From positions 3,351-16,830 of the forward strand of contig FLMG01000104.1 in the NCBI GenBank assembly GCA_900088475.1: a stretch of 13,480 bases of DNA. Direction: 5' to 3'. Below the pieces are notes generated by a model. It worked only from the letters and a program-made list of their open reading frames with translations, searched no databases and was not told the origin of the DNA. How positions within the stretch are numbered: position 1 is the stretch's first letter; each line of letters starts with the position of its first letter. The position numbers were made by a program, and so were the translations under genes. Source of the stretch: Hyphochytrium catenoides (Eukaryota > Sar > Hyphochytriomycetes > Hyphochytriales > Hyphochytriaceae). Below are positions 1 to 9,620 of this stretch, in pieces.

Positions 1-810
1 GCAGAAGTTCTTAGTATCGTCCTCACAGGAGCCGCCGGTGCTGGCGCGGCAGCGTCTCTTGTCGTCTGCGCCGTAGAAGGTGTCGTGTGGGCACTTGGTG
101 CCCGTGCCACTGCATTTCTCTTCCCTGTCACAGATAGAGACTGGTGCGCGGCAGACGTGGTCTGCGGACTGGAAGCCATCATCAGGGCAGGTGGCGCTGC
201 TTCCCGTGCAGAGCTCAGCCACGTCACAGACGTCACAGGCTGGGCGGCAGACTCTGTCCCTGCCATAGAAAGTTCCATCAGGCCTGCAACAGACATTCTT
301 GGGGTCCGTAGGGTCACACTTTCCTCCTCCTGGTGGTGGAGGTGGTGGGGGCGGGGCGGTGCCTTCTTTGGCACAGCAAACCTTGTCATTGTCACTGTTT
401 CCGTCCTGGATGCAGATGCTTCCTTGCACGATCCCCTCAGGACAGATGCCGTCATCGCACTGGACAACGCCCCAGCACTTCAGCCCTCCGTTTCCTGGTT
501 GGCAGTCAGCTCTAAATTTCCTGCAGGTGAAGCCCGCTGGACAGTTCCCTGTGCCGCCTGGAGCGCCGTTGCAGACTACTTTGCTTCCATCAGGACAGTT
601 GCTAGAGCCTGTCTTCCCTGCTGCGTCGCCTGCGAGACAGATGTCCGTGGAGTCGAGACAGCTGGTGCAGCCTTTGTTAGCGATGCCGCCCTGACAGGTG
701 CCGATAGGGAAGAGCTTAGGGTTGGGACACGCATTGATGGGCTTATAATTTGCTGCGCTGACGCTTCCCAGAGCCGCGAGCAGACAAGCAGCAAAGAGAG
801 GGAGCTTCAT
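1..810 (-). CDS. Secreted cysteine-rich protein with tandem disintegrin-like repeats (C-terminus beyond window)
   Basis: The frame starts at ATG 810 and stays open for 270 codons to the left edge, so the C-terminus is missing. The start is preceded by gagaaag, with A at -3, and opens a textbook signal peptide (MKLPLFAACLLAALGSVSA, cleavage near residue 19-20). Residues 21-150 are a Cys-rich module I do not recognise, with Cys at 28, 39, 48, 51, 58, 72, 80, 90, 96, 103, 112, 118, 123, 133, 145 and 146. A hinge of eight Pro and three Gly follows (153-163). Residues 188-254 hold two disintegrin-like units with ADAM-type spacing C-R-x5-C-D-x2-E-x-C, then x6-C-P: C188/C195/C201/C208 and C220/C227/C233/C240. 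A third unit begins at C254. There is no RGD and no metalloprotease domain in the visible part. ADAM disintegrin domains act in extracellular adhesion or substrate binding; a similar extracellular role here is inference. Similar repeats also occur in proteins that are not ADAMs. The domain call is strong, the function unknown. Confidence 0.88.
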   Translation of the reverse strand, partial: MKLPLFAACLLAALGSVSAANYKPINACPNPKLFPIGTCQGGIANKGCTSCLDSTDICLAGDAAGKTGSSNCPDGSKVVCNGAPGGTGNCPAGFTCRKFRADCQPGNGGLKCWGVVQCDDGICPEGIVQGSICIQDGNSDNDKVCCAKEGTAPPPPPPPPGGGKCDPTDPKNVCCRPDGTFYGRDRVCRPACDVCDVAELCTGSSATCPDDGFQSADHVCRAPVSICDREEKCSGTGTKCPHDTFYGADDKRRCRASTGGSCEDDTKNFC

Positions 811-1100
811 CTTTCTCTCTCGTTTTCCCTCTCTCCTTCGGGGGGAAAGAACGAGATTTGGAAGAAGAAGAGTGCTTTCTGAGAGACCCTACGTGGTGTA
901 GGTTGTAGGGAGAAAGTTGTACAATGAAAGGAGTATTGGACAGGCGGACAATCAAGTTAGACAAGAGAGGGAAGGCAGAGGAGTCAGGACTGAAGGTAAG
1001 CCCCGAAGAAAGATTCTAAGACAGAAGCAAGAGATCGCGAGAGAGGAGAGAGACAAAGAGCGAGAGAGAGAAAGAGAGAGAGAGATGAGAAAATTAACGT
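811..1100. other. Upstream region of the disintegrin-like gene
   Basis: On the sense (minus) strand the first ~35 nt before the start codon are purine-rich, and the next stretch (about 845-880) is richer in pyrimidines. A GA-rich block lies at 1029-1085 on the plus strand. I see no convincing TATA box or initiator. The promoter is presumably here, but no element can be named. Confidence 0.4.
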
Positions 1101-1603
1101 TGCCCAGCTGTTGTTTGACAAACCTCCATCTATCCCCGTTCTCCTCTTCGACTCTTCGACTCTTCGTCTATCTCCTCCTCTTTGCTTTATTCTGCCGTCG
1201 CTTGAGTTGGACTGGATTTCCACAGGCCTTGCCCAGTTTTCCTCTCTGCGTCTGTCTATCTTTCTCTCTGTCTCTCTGGTTTCTATCAGGCAATACTTCT
1301 TCCTCCATTTTCTTGGCGATCCTTTGGGGTCAATCGTGACCAGTTGGCTATTAAAATTCTCTCTCTCTCTCTCGACTTCACCGCTTCCCTGAGCAGAGGG
1401 GACAGACATATCACAAGAGAAGAGGAGGCTGCTTGGTGGAGGAGATAGTCTGAGCGAGAGCTGGGTCAAGAGAGAGAGAGAGGGATGACGTTTCTTTCTT
1501 GTTCTCTTTCTCTTTCTCCTTTCTCCACTCTCTTCGTTGACTTTTACTTCTACAAGTACCATGGAGCGTGGCAAACCACAATGAGCAAGAAAGCTAGGAG
1601 ATA

Positions 1604-1604
1604 G

Positions 1605-1644
<40 letters not shown>

Positions 1645-1721
1645 AAGAGAGAGAGAGGAGAGGGACAGAGAGAGAGAGAGAGAAAAGGGACAGAGAGAGA
1701 GTGAGAGAGAGCAAGAGAGTG

Positions 1722-1760
<39 letters not shown>

Positions 1761-1765
1761 GGAGG
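1604..1765. repeat. (GA)n microsatellite, interrupted
   Basis: About 160 nt of nearly pure GA dinucleotide on the plus strand, with short interruptions such as gggaaag, ggacag, gtgag and gcaag. It is flanked by other GA and CT tracts. Open frames through it give only Arg-Glu or Ser-Leu runs and are not genes. Confidence 0.97.
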
Positions 1766-4180
1766 TCAGAAGAAAGGGGAACACTGATCAGAGTTCTGTG
1801 ACCTTTCGTAGCGGGGGCGTATTACTCCTCACTGTTTACTTTAAAAGAGTGTTAAGTGACAGATCCTCTAATATTACTACGCCGGCACGAGATTCCCTAA
1901 AACAGGTGGCCCCGCTGGCTGTCATAATAACGTCCTCATACCTAAACATAATCCTCCCCTCCTTCCGCTATTGCTTTGTATATATAGGTATGAACCATGA
2001 CGTCTGAAGATATGCCGCCCCCTGAGATCGATAGTTGGGAGGCCCACGAAAGATCTCCAAAAGTGCACTCACTCACTTGCGCGCTGCTCTCAACTTTCTC
2101 AACTCTCTCTCTCTCCTTCTTTTTGGAGAAGATTCTCTCTCTCTCTCTCTCCTGCTGTTGACAGGCGAAGAGAAGGCACCAACGATGAGGACGACTGAGG
2201 AAGAAAGAAGGAATGCGGCCTCGGCTTTCTATAGCTGACGACCCAGGGCGGAGGTTCGTCACAAAGAAAGTCCAAGCAACCCAACAAGCTCTCTTTCCCC
2301 GTCGTCCTTCTCCTCCTCTCTCCTTCTCCTCTCCCCAAACGGCCAGCATAAAATCTGGAAGAACGTGGAGCTTGTCTATCTCTCTCTTTGGCGTTGCTCT
2401 GCTGTTGACGTGATGTTGCCTGACTCCTGCGCTTTCGGTTTCTGTCACTTGTTTCTTCTCTCTTCTTCTGACGCGTCTTTCTCCTTCTTATGCTTTATCA
2501 TCGTCCTTCTTTCTCTAGCTCTGTCTCTTCTCGCTTCTCTTTCGCTGTTATTGTTCAAGACCTTGCACCTGGAGTGCACACAGACGTGAGAAAGAGTTGA
2601 GGTTCAGTCACTGTACGGGTATAGCAAGAGGGAGAGAGAGAGAAAGAGAGAGAGAGAGAAAGATAATGATGAGGCCTGATCCCTACGGCATCCCCATCAG
2701 AGGAGCTGGGAGATGTCTGTCCCGTCGCCAACAGTTGAGCCTTTCGCTCCCCTCACTTCTCCCACTTCCACTTCGCTCCCTTCATTGCGGCACGTTCTCC
2801 TCTCCATCTCTTCGACAAACTTAGAAGAGCAGTAGAAGACTAAGCAGTGCTTGGATTTTGCCAACTTCCACTTCCTCTTCTCTCGATCTTCTGCCTTTCA
2901 ATGCTAAAGGTCCTCGCGCTTTCCTAGCCGTGTTTGCTTCCTTCTTACTTCCTGACAATCGCAGCTCCTAGTCTCTAAGACCTCAATCAATCAGAAGTTT
3001 CATCATGATGCACCACTAGTAGCTACATGCGACGCCCCAGAAGGCCGATTCAGAGTGAATAGGAGGAGAAAGCGAAAGAGCAAGAAAGAGGAAGGGAAGA
3101 GGTGGCCGGAGAGAAGAGAGGGAGAGAACAAACACAGGAAGAAGAGAGAGAGAGATATAAGCAAGAGAAGAGAGAGAGAGCTCAGACTTACACGATTGCT
3201 GCTGGCATTCTGACAGACATAGCCTACTCAAGCAAGCTGTCTTCCTCACTCGTCATCTTAGACAAATCTATCTGGAGGACTTCTCTCCTTCTCAATACTC
3301 CGGTAGCACACAAGGACCATTCTTCTTCCCGTGCTTAGGTCTTACCTGCGGTCTCACCTATCTAAAGATAACGGACCTTGGTTGTTGTTTTCAGAGATTG
3401 TCCTTGCTTCTCTCTTCGTCGTTGGCAATTTTTGTTGAGATTCTGCTTGGCGCTTGGCTTAGCGAAGTAGAGCATTGGCGTGCAACTCTACTGGGCAGCT
3501 GATGGCCAATAGGATGATATGGAAGGCAGATGATGGGTCCACTATGGAGCTGGGACGAGGCCGGGCCCATGTCCTATCATCATAACTATTCAAACTCCTT
3601 CCGTCTTTAAAAGCTAAGTCCCTCTCTCTCTCTCTTTCTCTTTCATTCTCTTTTCCTCTCTTTCTACTACGCGCTCTCTCTCTCTGTCGCTGTCTGAGAT
3701 AGCAAAATAGATAGATTTCCACGCTTTCTGCTTTCTGTAAAAACTTCTTCCGCTCTGCTCTCTATCTTCTTCGTGCGACTTCTCCCTCTCTTTCTCCTTT
3801 CTCTGTCTCTCTTTGCCTTCATTTCTCTGTCTTTCTTCCTCCTCTGACTCTCTCTACTATGGCTCCTACTGCCTTCGCCATCCTACCTCAATCTAGCTCC
3901 TCAGATAAAAGAAAAGTCTAGTCCCTTCCTCTTCCTTGATGAGCTCATCTTCCTCATTCCCAACTGCGAAGCGTGCTTGTCGTCCTCTTCGTGCCCTATA
4001 TCCCTCCTCCTTCCTTCTTTTCATCACCCTTACTCGGCGCTGCTGGCCTCTCTCTGACCTTCTACTTTATAGATAGAGGCAGGCGGATGGAGTCCGTGCA
4101 GCATCATCGCGGCCCGCCTCTGTTGAAAGCTTGCTACTATCTCTATGGAGAAGCAAAGGACGCTCCCATGTGATCAGACT
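1766..4180. other. Intergenic region rich in CT and GA tracts, no supported gene
   Basis: There are short microsatellites at about 2103-2150 (CT), 2629-2662 (GA), 3100-3182 (GA) and 3620-3690 (CT), plus long pyrimidine-rich stretches at about 2280-2560 and 3720-3880. A TATATATA octamer sits at 1979-1986, but no credible coding start follows it. Every open frame here is dominated by Ser/Leu or Arg/Glu from the repeats. I see no gene. Confidence 0.7.
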
Positions 4181-6111
4181 ACTGAGCAACGTCTGGCTGG
4201 CCGTGTGGCCTTAATAGATGTCCGTTCTCTCAGTCAGGGATAGAACCCAAAGTGCATGAAGAAGAAAGAAAAGACACAAGTAAGAGTTCACTGTCAGCAT
4301 CCGACAGCTGCTTCCCCGCTAGTTTCCACGCTATGGTCTTCTCATTGATCAAACATGGTCGGTCCTCAAGACGGCCAGCCTGCCCGCCTTTCCATTTCTT
4401 ACCACCACGGCGCTTCCCACGCCGACCAGCTCTCTCTCTTTCTTCCCTCTTATCACCACTGGGTGTCCTACGAAGTAGTAACATGCATGCTGTCTATTGT
4501 CTACCATCACGACAGAAGGGATGAAGCACCCATTCCATTCTCATCTGCCTGCATGACCTTGAAGATCGCGGCCCGGATTACCTTCAGGGCCAGCAAGGAA
4601 AGGCAAAGGGACGGCGAACCCGCAGAAAGGTCTTTGAGCTGTCAGTGGAGAACAGCTTAGTATCTAGTACCGCTCCCGTGCGTTCAAGAAGATGGTGAGC
4701 TGCTTAGTGCCAACAGTCGTAAGACTCTTCTCCATGGTGATGATTGGGACACAGCAGCAGCTTGGGCGGCTTTCATGGACAGTACAGCGTTGTCCAGCCC
4801 TGCCACTTCCCTTTATCACCACTGTGGCACCCTTCAGCTCTGCTAGCCCGCCATCAGCCCAACTCCGAGGTGGTTTATAAATCGAGACGACGTTGAAGCA
4901 CCGGGAGGAATGTATGTGACAAGAGCAACAAGCGTCAATGGTGCGCATGCTGCTGCTGGACTTCAGATGAACCTTAAGGCTGTGCTGACCCGCGCTACCG
5001 CGCTACTTCGGAGTCTTCTACTGCTCATACGCCCCTTTGAACACTGACGACTGTCCCTGCGGATAGTCTTGACCATAGAAATACCATGGCGAGGACTAGT
5101 GCTGAGTTAACTAGGAAGATGATGAGCTGTTCATGAAAGTCAAGCTGCAGGAGCTTGGTCCTCATGAAGAAGGGTCATCGGTCGTCCCAACATACAAGCA
5201 GCAGACCGTCGAGCCTTCTTCGTGATGATGATGCAAAGAGATGATGTGAGTCTCAATCTGAGTCTTGCCAACATTCTTCTGGGTGCTGCCGTGACGAAGG
5301 ACTGGAGGACAAAGGACCGCTTGTGATGACCTTCCGGCTTCTTGCCCAGAAATCAGCAGCAACAGCATCGTCGGCGATTTACTAAGAAAACCTGTTGCCC
5401 TTCTTCCGTTCGGTAGCAGTCTTGGCTTTTAACTTCTTCTCTGAAGAGGAGCTCTTGATCAATCGGAGGATATGATCCTGGTCAGCGTGGAGCAAGGGTG
5501 GAGAAGCTGCCAGCGAGGGGCAGTCGATCAATTGATTGAGATCTGAGAGCTTGCAAGAACTTCAGGATGTGACTTTCCATATTCAGCCATTATTCAGCGC
5601 GACACCAGCTCTTATTGACTGATAGACTTTGTTAATGATGGGCGGACGTGTCCGAGGTGGAGCGACACGCAAGCCGCCGTTTCTACTAGAAAGTGATCCT
5701 GCTAGAAGTCTGGCAGTAGGCGCAAGTGTGGCACATGATGCTGCCTGAACCGTCCTCTCTTAAGCTAGCTGAGAAGTCAAAGTTCGCCACCCGCATTTCC
5801 TCCGTTTGCAATGTTCCTCTCATGATAGAGAACAGCATAACAATAGGCGCCACATGTCACGCTGCAAAGTAGACCTTAGACTCAAATATTCTTCGTCACA
5901 GAACGGATGATCTAATGGGTCAGCTTCCTAGCAGCAGATGCCGCCGCACCTAGCTTGTCGCTGGTGTTTTCGTCCACAATATGGCGATATCTGGCGCTCT
6001 GACGTGGAGCTTCCTCTATCTTCTCATAAAGGTTCTTACTCTTCTCTTTCTTCAGAAGAGTCGATGAGGACTTTGCGCTTCTCCACCTTGACTGTCGTCC
6101 ACCAGGGATGA

Positions 6112-6598
6112 GGGGTGCTTGCCGGCTTCAGCATATGTGTTGGAGGACTTTCTGAGATTCAAATAATATCGTACCTCACAGGCTTCAGCTGCTTCAGTGT
6201 GTGCCGGTACCGTCCAAAGAGAGTGTGGCAGTGCTGGCTTGGCTCCTCGCCGCTGTCAGCAGTATCGTTCAAATTCTCTGGTGGTGATTCCCTTCATTCT
6301 GCTTCTTCGGAGTCAAAATATGGTGGGACGTCGCCGACGGAGACAGAAGAGATGGAGACCTTTGTCTCTAGAAAAGCCGGTTCCTGGCGGCTTCTGCTAT
6401 TGAGCACGACAGACTGCTTTGCTGCCAATCGGCGCTCTTTTATTTCCATCGTGTGGCCGCCCATCAAGTCACGACGTCAACAACCACTGGTAAGTAGAGA
6501 GCGCTATGCTCTTCCAAATTATGCTCTTCCAATTTACAATCTTCAACGAGGAGGCCCCGACGGATCCTCCTCCCCGCGCTACTAAAGAAGATTTATAG
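6112..6598 (+). CDS. Possible spliced coding segment, unknown product
   Basis: A frame is open from 6112. Its part from about 6240 to 6489 has balanced composition, including a Ser/Glu-rich stretch (FSGGDSLHSASSESK) and a Thr/Glu stretch (TSPTETEEMETFVS). It runs into CTG|GTAAGT at 6487-6495, a perfect splice donor sequence. Assuming an acceptor at ...CAACGAG (6551), the putative intron is 62 nt, and the frame continues as EAPTDPPPRATKEDL to a TAG at about 6598. The putative intron contains two tandem 15-nt copies of tatgctcttcca(a/a)(a/t)t at 6505-6534. I found no convincing start; upstream acceptor-like sites (for example ctcacag near 6180) could mean more exons. No family is recognised. 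Chance occurrence is quite possible. Confidence 0.2.
6505..6534. repeat. 15-nt tandem duplication
   Basis: Two adjacent copies of a 15-nt unit beginning tatgctcttcca, differing at one position near the end of the unit. It lies just downstream of the GTAAGT donor-like site. Confidence 0.8.
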
Positions 6599-6664
6599 AG
6601 CAAGTAAGCTTCTCCTCATGCTTCTTTCCCTTCTTTGTTCAAGCGCCAGCAGCTTCTAATAAGT

Positions 6665-6889
6665 TTATGACGTTGCGACAGGCATCATTGGATCGGCAAT
6701 AGGATTCACAGGGTCCGGCGGGGTACACGTTATGGTTACAGCCTGTGGATGATAGTGATGGTCTACATAGAACTTGTAGGTACGCTCACCATATATAGTG
6801 AGGCAGAAAGAACGGCCTCCTTGGGCCAAAGCACCATCATTCCGTCCGCCCCAAGTGGAAAATATTGTTCCATAGCTCCATGCCTTCGT
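6665..6889 (-). CDS. Possible terminal exon, unknown product
   Basis: One minus-strand frame is open for 74 codons, from just after a TGA at 6892-6890 to a TAA at 6667-6665. Its composition is unlike the repeat-derived frames nearby: rich in Tyr, His, Trp, Phe, Thr and Pro, with short stretches such as YGTIFSTWGGRND and TYKFYVDHHYHP. It lacks a good start, so it would have to be a 3' exon; AG dinucleotides at its 5' side could act as acceptors. A competing minus-strand frame (about 6768-7020, containing AQIFAAAAALLVPDC) also reads well, and the plus strand is open too. No family is recognised. Confidence 0.2.
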   Translation of the reverse strand, partial: TKAWSYGTIFSTWGGRNDGALAQGGRSFCLTIYGERTYKFYVDHHYHPQAVTITCTPPDPVNPIADPMMPVATS

Positions 6890-7447
6890 TCAATCCGGCA
6901 AGGTGTTGGGCCTTTCTTCTTGGCATCGATGATGGAATTTGTGGCACAGTCCGGAACCAGCAGCGCAGCAGCAGCAGCGAAGATCTGCGCGTTTCCTCTC
7001 GGTAGGTTCCTTCTAAAAAAGACTTATGATTAGGACTACATGGCACTTCGCCTTCCTTTCTCTGTGGAGGAGTGCGGGTGCAGAGTACACGCTCTACGGA
7101 CGAGCTACCTTAAATAACGCCATAGAGACTTGCTGAGCTTACCGAATATACGAGGCGAGAGCCTTGGTCAGATGGGTGAACAACGCGCGCCTACGAGATG
7201 CGTAAAATAACGAGGCATGTTGCAAGTCTCTACCAGCTTTTACCACTACTGTAAAACGGTACTGTATCGGCCATTACGAAATTGGCAGTTTCCCCGAAAA
7301 GAAGCCTACGCTAAAGGGTGAATGTGCCCAGTAAAACCCCCTAAGAGAATGCCTTGTACATACAAAATATTAGCCCTTCGGCCTGTTTTACTAATTCCCC
7401 ATGAGAATAACAACGTTTTCGCTAGATTCATTCTCTTTCTAGTATTT

Positions 7448-7477
7448 TAGCTACTTCTACTGCTGCTGTAGTAGCTA
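7448..7477. repeat. Small inverted repeat (8-bp arms)
   Basis: The arms tagctact (7448-7455) and agtagcta (7470-7477) are perfectly complementary across a 14-nt spacer. The spacer itself has tctac opposite gtag, giving a slightly imperfect extended stem. It sits at the border between the repeat-poor island and the purine tract. Function unknown. Confidence 0.6.
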
Positions 7478-7481
7478 CTAC

Positions 7482-7630
7482 TAAGAAGTAAAAGAAGAAG
7501 TAAAAGATAAAGCTTGGAAGAAGAAGTGAGAGATGAAGCAAAGAAGGAGGGAAAGAAGAAGAAGAAGAGGAAGAAGAAGAAGACAGAGGAGAATAAGACA
7601 AAGGAGAAGAAGAAGAGAAAAGAAGAGTAG
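7482..7630. repeat. GAA/AAG-rich polypurine tract
   Basis: About 150 nt of mostly A and G on the plus strand, with repeated gaagaagaa motifs and only a few pyrimidines. It differs from the (GA)n tracts in being built on trinucleotides. Such tracts can form triplex DNA; whether this one does is not shown. Confidence 0.85.
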
Positions 7631-7810
7631 ACGAGAGCTACAAAGCCCTGGACTCTACAACGCGTTCTCCTCCTCCGCCTAAAACGGAGCGGGTACGGTT
7701 CATAGAACTACACCAGCTGAACTTATCAATAGAGATACTGCCCGTGCCGAAGATAGCGTCTGTCCTCTTGCTGTTTTTCGTCTGTACAGTAGTCACTCTC
7801 TAAATGATCC

Positions 7811-7828
7811 AAGTACAAGTACAAGTAC
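7811..7828. repeat. Three tandem aagtac hexamers
   Basis: Three perfect head-to-tail copies of aagtac in otherwise unremarkable intergenic DNA. Confidence 0.9.
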
Positions 7829-8002
7829 GTCTTCTCTATTTTTTATAAGTTCCAAGGGATCGCCTTTCTCTCTCTTGTTGTGACGGTACTATAAGTATGT
7901 GCCAAGACAGCTCAACTTGGAATTGGATTTGCACATGGAGCCGGAGCGATGGAAGCTGCAATAGAGCAGAGAGAGAGAGCAACGCTGATAGATACACAAA
8001 TA

Positions 8003-8011
8003 TGAGAGAGG

Positions 8012-8071
<60 letters not shown>

Positions 8072-8075
8072 AAGA
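8003..8075. repeat. (GA)n microsatellite
   Basis: Near-pure GA dinucleotide. The uninterrupted core runs from about 8015 to 8066 and passes into gaaagaaag units. Purine-rich DNA continues to about 8400 with lower regularity. Open frames here encode only Arg/Glu or Ser/Leu runs and are disregarded. Confidence 0.97.
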
Positions 8076-8580
8076 AAGCAAGAAAGAGATGGGGAAGAGT
8101 GAAGGGAAAGAGAGAGAAAGAAAAAAATGCAAAGAGGAAAGAAGATCAAAAAGCATTATTTTTAGACAGGGATGGGACCGGTTTTAGACAACTGGACAGA
8201 AATAGAAGAAAAATGAGAAGGAAAGGAAGAGTGAGAGCGAAGAGAAGGAAATGTAGAAGAGGGAAAGAAGAGAAAGAAAGGAGAAGTAAGGATTAGAAAA
8301 TGGGGCAAGAAGAGAGGGAGACAAAGGAGAAGGAAAGAGAACGAGAGAGACGGGGAAGAGATATTGGGCGAGGTCGGAAAAGAGAGAGAGACAGGAAGAT
8401 AGAGCAATAGAAAGGGAGAGAGCTTGGGACTAATAATGAACGAATAGTAGTTCTATAAGTGGAGAGAGAGGAGAGGCCGGGGACCCTAATAGATGCTTCC
8501 TCTTGGGGACCAAAAGAGCCCTCTAGTCATTCGTTCGACTATGCGGGGAAGGTCGAGAGAGAGAAACCTTTTCTACGTCT

Positions 8581-8783
8581 GAAGGGAGGAGAGAAGAGAA
8601 GGAGAAGAGAGAGAAAGGGAGAGAGAGAAAGAGGGAGGGAGAAAGAGAGAGAGAGGAAAGAGAGAGAGAGGAAAGAGAGAAAGAGAGAGAGAAGGAGAAG
8701 GAGAAGAGAGAGAAAGAGAGAGAGAGAGAAAGAGAGAGAGGGGAGAAAGACAGAGAGAGGAAAGAGAGAAAGAGAGAGAGAAG
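8581..8783. repeat. Long homopurine block
   Basis: About 203 nt containing only A and G on the plus strand except for one C near 8751. It is built of ga, gaaa and gagg units. Confidence 0.95.
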
Positions 8784-8810
8784 CGTAACATATAGATCTA
8801 GAAGTACACT

Positions 8811-8985
8811 TCCTTTCTCTCTTTGCTTCTTCTTGATCCGTCTTTTTTTTCGCTTTCTCTTTCTCCCTGTCTCATCTTTCTGTTTCTCTCTCTACCACTC
8901 TCTCACCTCCCCTCTCTCTCTTCTCCCTCTCTCTCCCCTTTAACTCTCTCTCTCTCTCTCTCTCTCTCCCCTCTCTTCACTGAGA
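8811..8985. repeat. Long pyrimidine-rich block
   Basis: A mostly C/T tract with a pure CT core at about 8945-8970. It begins ~27 nt after the homopurine block ends, so the two could pair over long stretches of one strand. Further pyrimidine-rich DNA follows at about 9085-9620 and forms the leader of the next gene. Confidence 0.9.
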
Positions 8986-9620
8986 AAGACGGCAGCCAGA
9001 CGACAGGAGCATAATAAGACGGCAGCAAGTAAGATACGGCCTCCTTCTCTTGTCAAAAAAGTCTCCTAAAAGATGAAGGTTCTTAAAAGTCCTCTCGACT
9101 CTTCTTCTCTCTCCGTCTCTCCTCCTTCTCGGGTCAGAAGAGGGAAACAAGAAAGCAGGAAAGGATCATCGATATAGATCTTTCTTGGGTGGCTCTTCTT
9201 CTTTTCTCCCGTGTCTGGCGCGTTCTCTTGTTCTCTCTCTTGTCTGACCGTCCTAAGCCCTCTTCCCTTTCTATGGAGTTCGACGATAAAAGGAAGAAGG
9301 AGCAGGAAAGAGACTGAGAGGAAATAGTGTCCTTCTTTTGCTTCTCTTTTCTCGGCCTCCGTCTTCTCTCGATCCTCTCCCCCATTTCCAGCGTCGTCTC
9401 AGATCTCTCTCTTTCTCTTCGTCCATTTCTCATAATACCCAGCGCCTCCCAAGCCGGCGAATAGAGGCAGAAGAGATAAGTGTCTTGCGTTTCTCTTTCT
9501 TCTCCTTCCTCCTTCTCTCTCTCTCCTCCCTCTTCCCATCTCACCATCCGCCGTCTGCTGGCCTTCAACCTCTCTCAAAGGTGTCAGCGAGTCTTTCTCT
9601 TCCTTTCAGCACGGAACACA

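Larger units (their letters stand above)
4180..7440. other. Repeat-poor island with ambiguous coding potential
   Basis: Over ~3.2 kb the GA/CT tracts largely vanish and base composition becomes even. Several short frames on both strands have balanced amino-acid composition but are broken by stops every 30-80 codons. None gives a recognisable family. Explanations include a gene with many short introns, a decayed gene or transposon, or unconstrained unique DNA. The two best coding candidates inside it are listed separately. I saw no terminal inverted repeat, reverse transcriptase or transposase motif. Confidence 0.5.

Noticed and set aside
85-882. Plus-strand open frame of ~265 codons opposite the disintegrin-like gene
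   Set aside because: It is antisense to a gene with a signal peptide and regular Cys spacing, begins at GTG rather than ATG, and has no domain signal.
984-1784. Long minus-strand open frame full of Ser-Leu runs
   Set aside because: It is produced by translating GA/CT repeats, has no stable composition outside the repeats, and no recognisable domain.
1979-1986. TATATATA octamer as a promoter
   Set aside because: No coding start of any credibility lies at a suitable distance on either strand.
1942-2448. Minus-strand frame of 168 codons
   Set aside because: Rich in Arg/Glu/Ser from repeats, with no start context or family signal; it crosses two microsatellites.
4664-4948. Minus-strand frame containing ELKGATVVIKGSGRAG and VPIITMEKSLTTVGTK, briefly reminiscent of a chaperone peptide
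   Set aside because: The likeness to an Hsp70 segment covers only a few residues, flanking residues do not fit, and other frames read equally well.
7836-8791. Several open frames rich in Arg-Glu or Ser-Leu on both strands
   Set aside because: They are direct translations of (GA)n and homopurine tracts. Stop-free frames are expected there because GA-only and CT-only DNA contains no stop codons (apart from rare interruptions).
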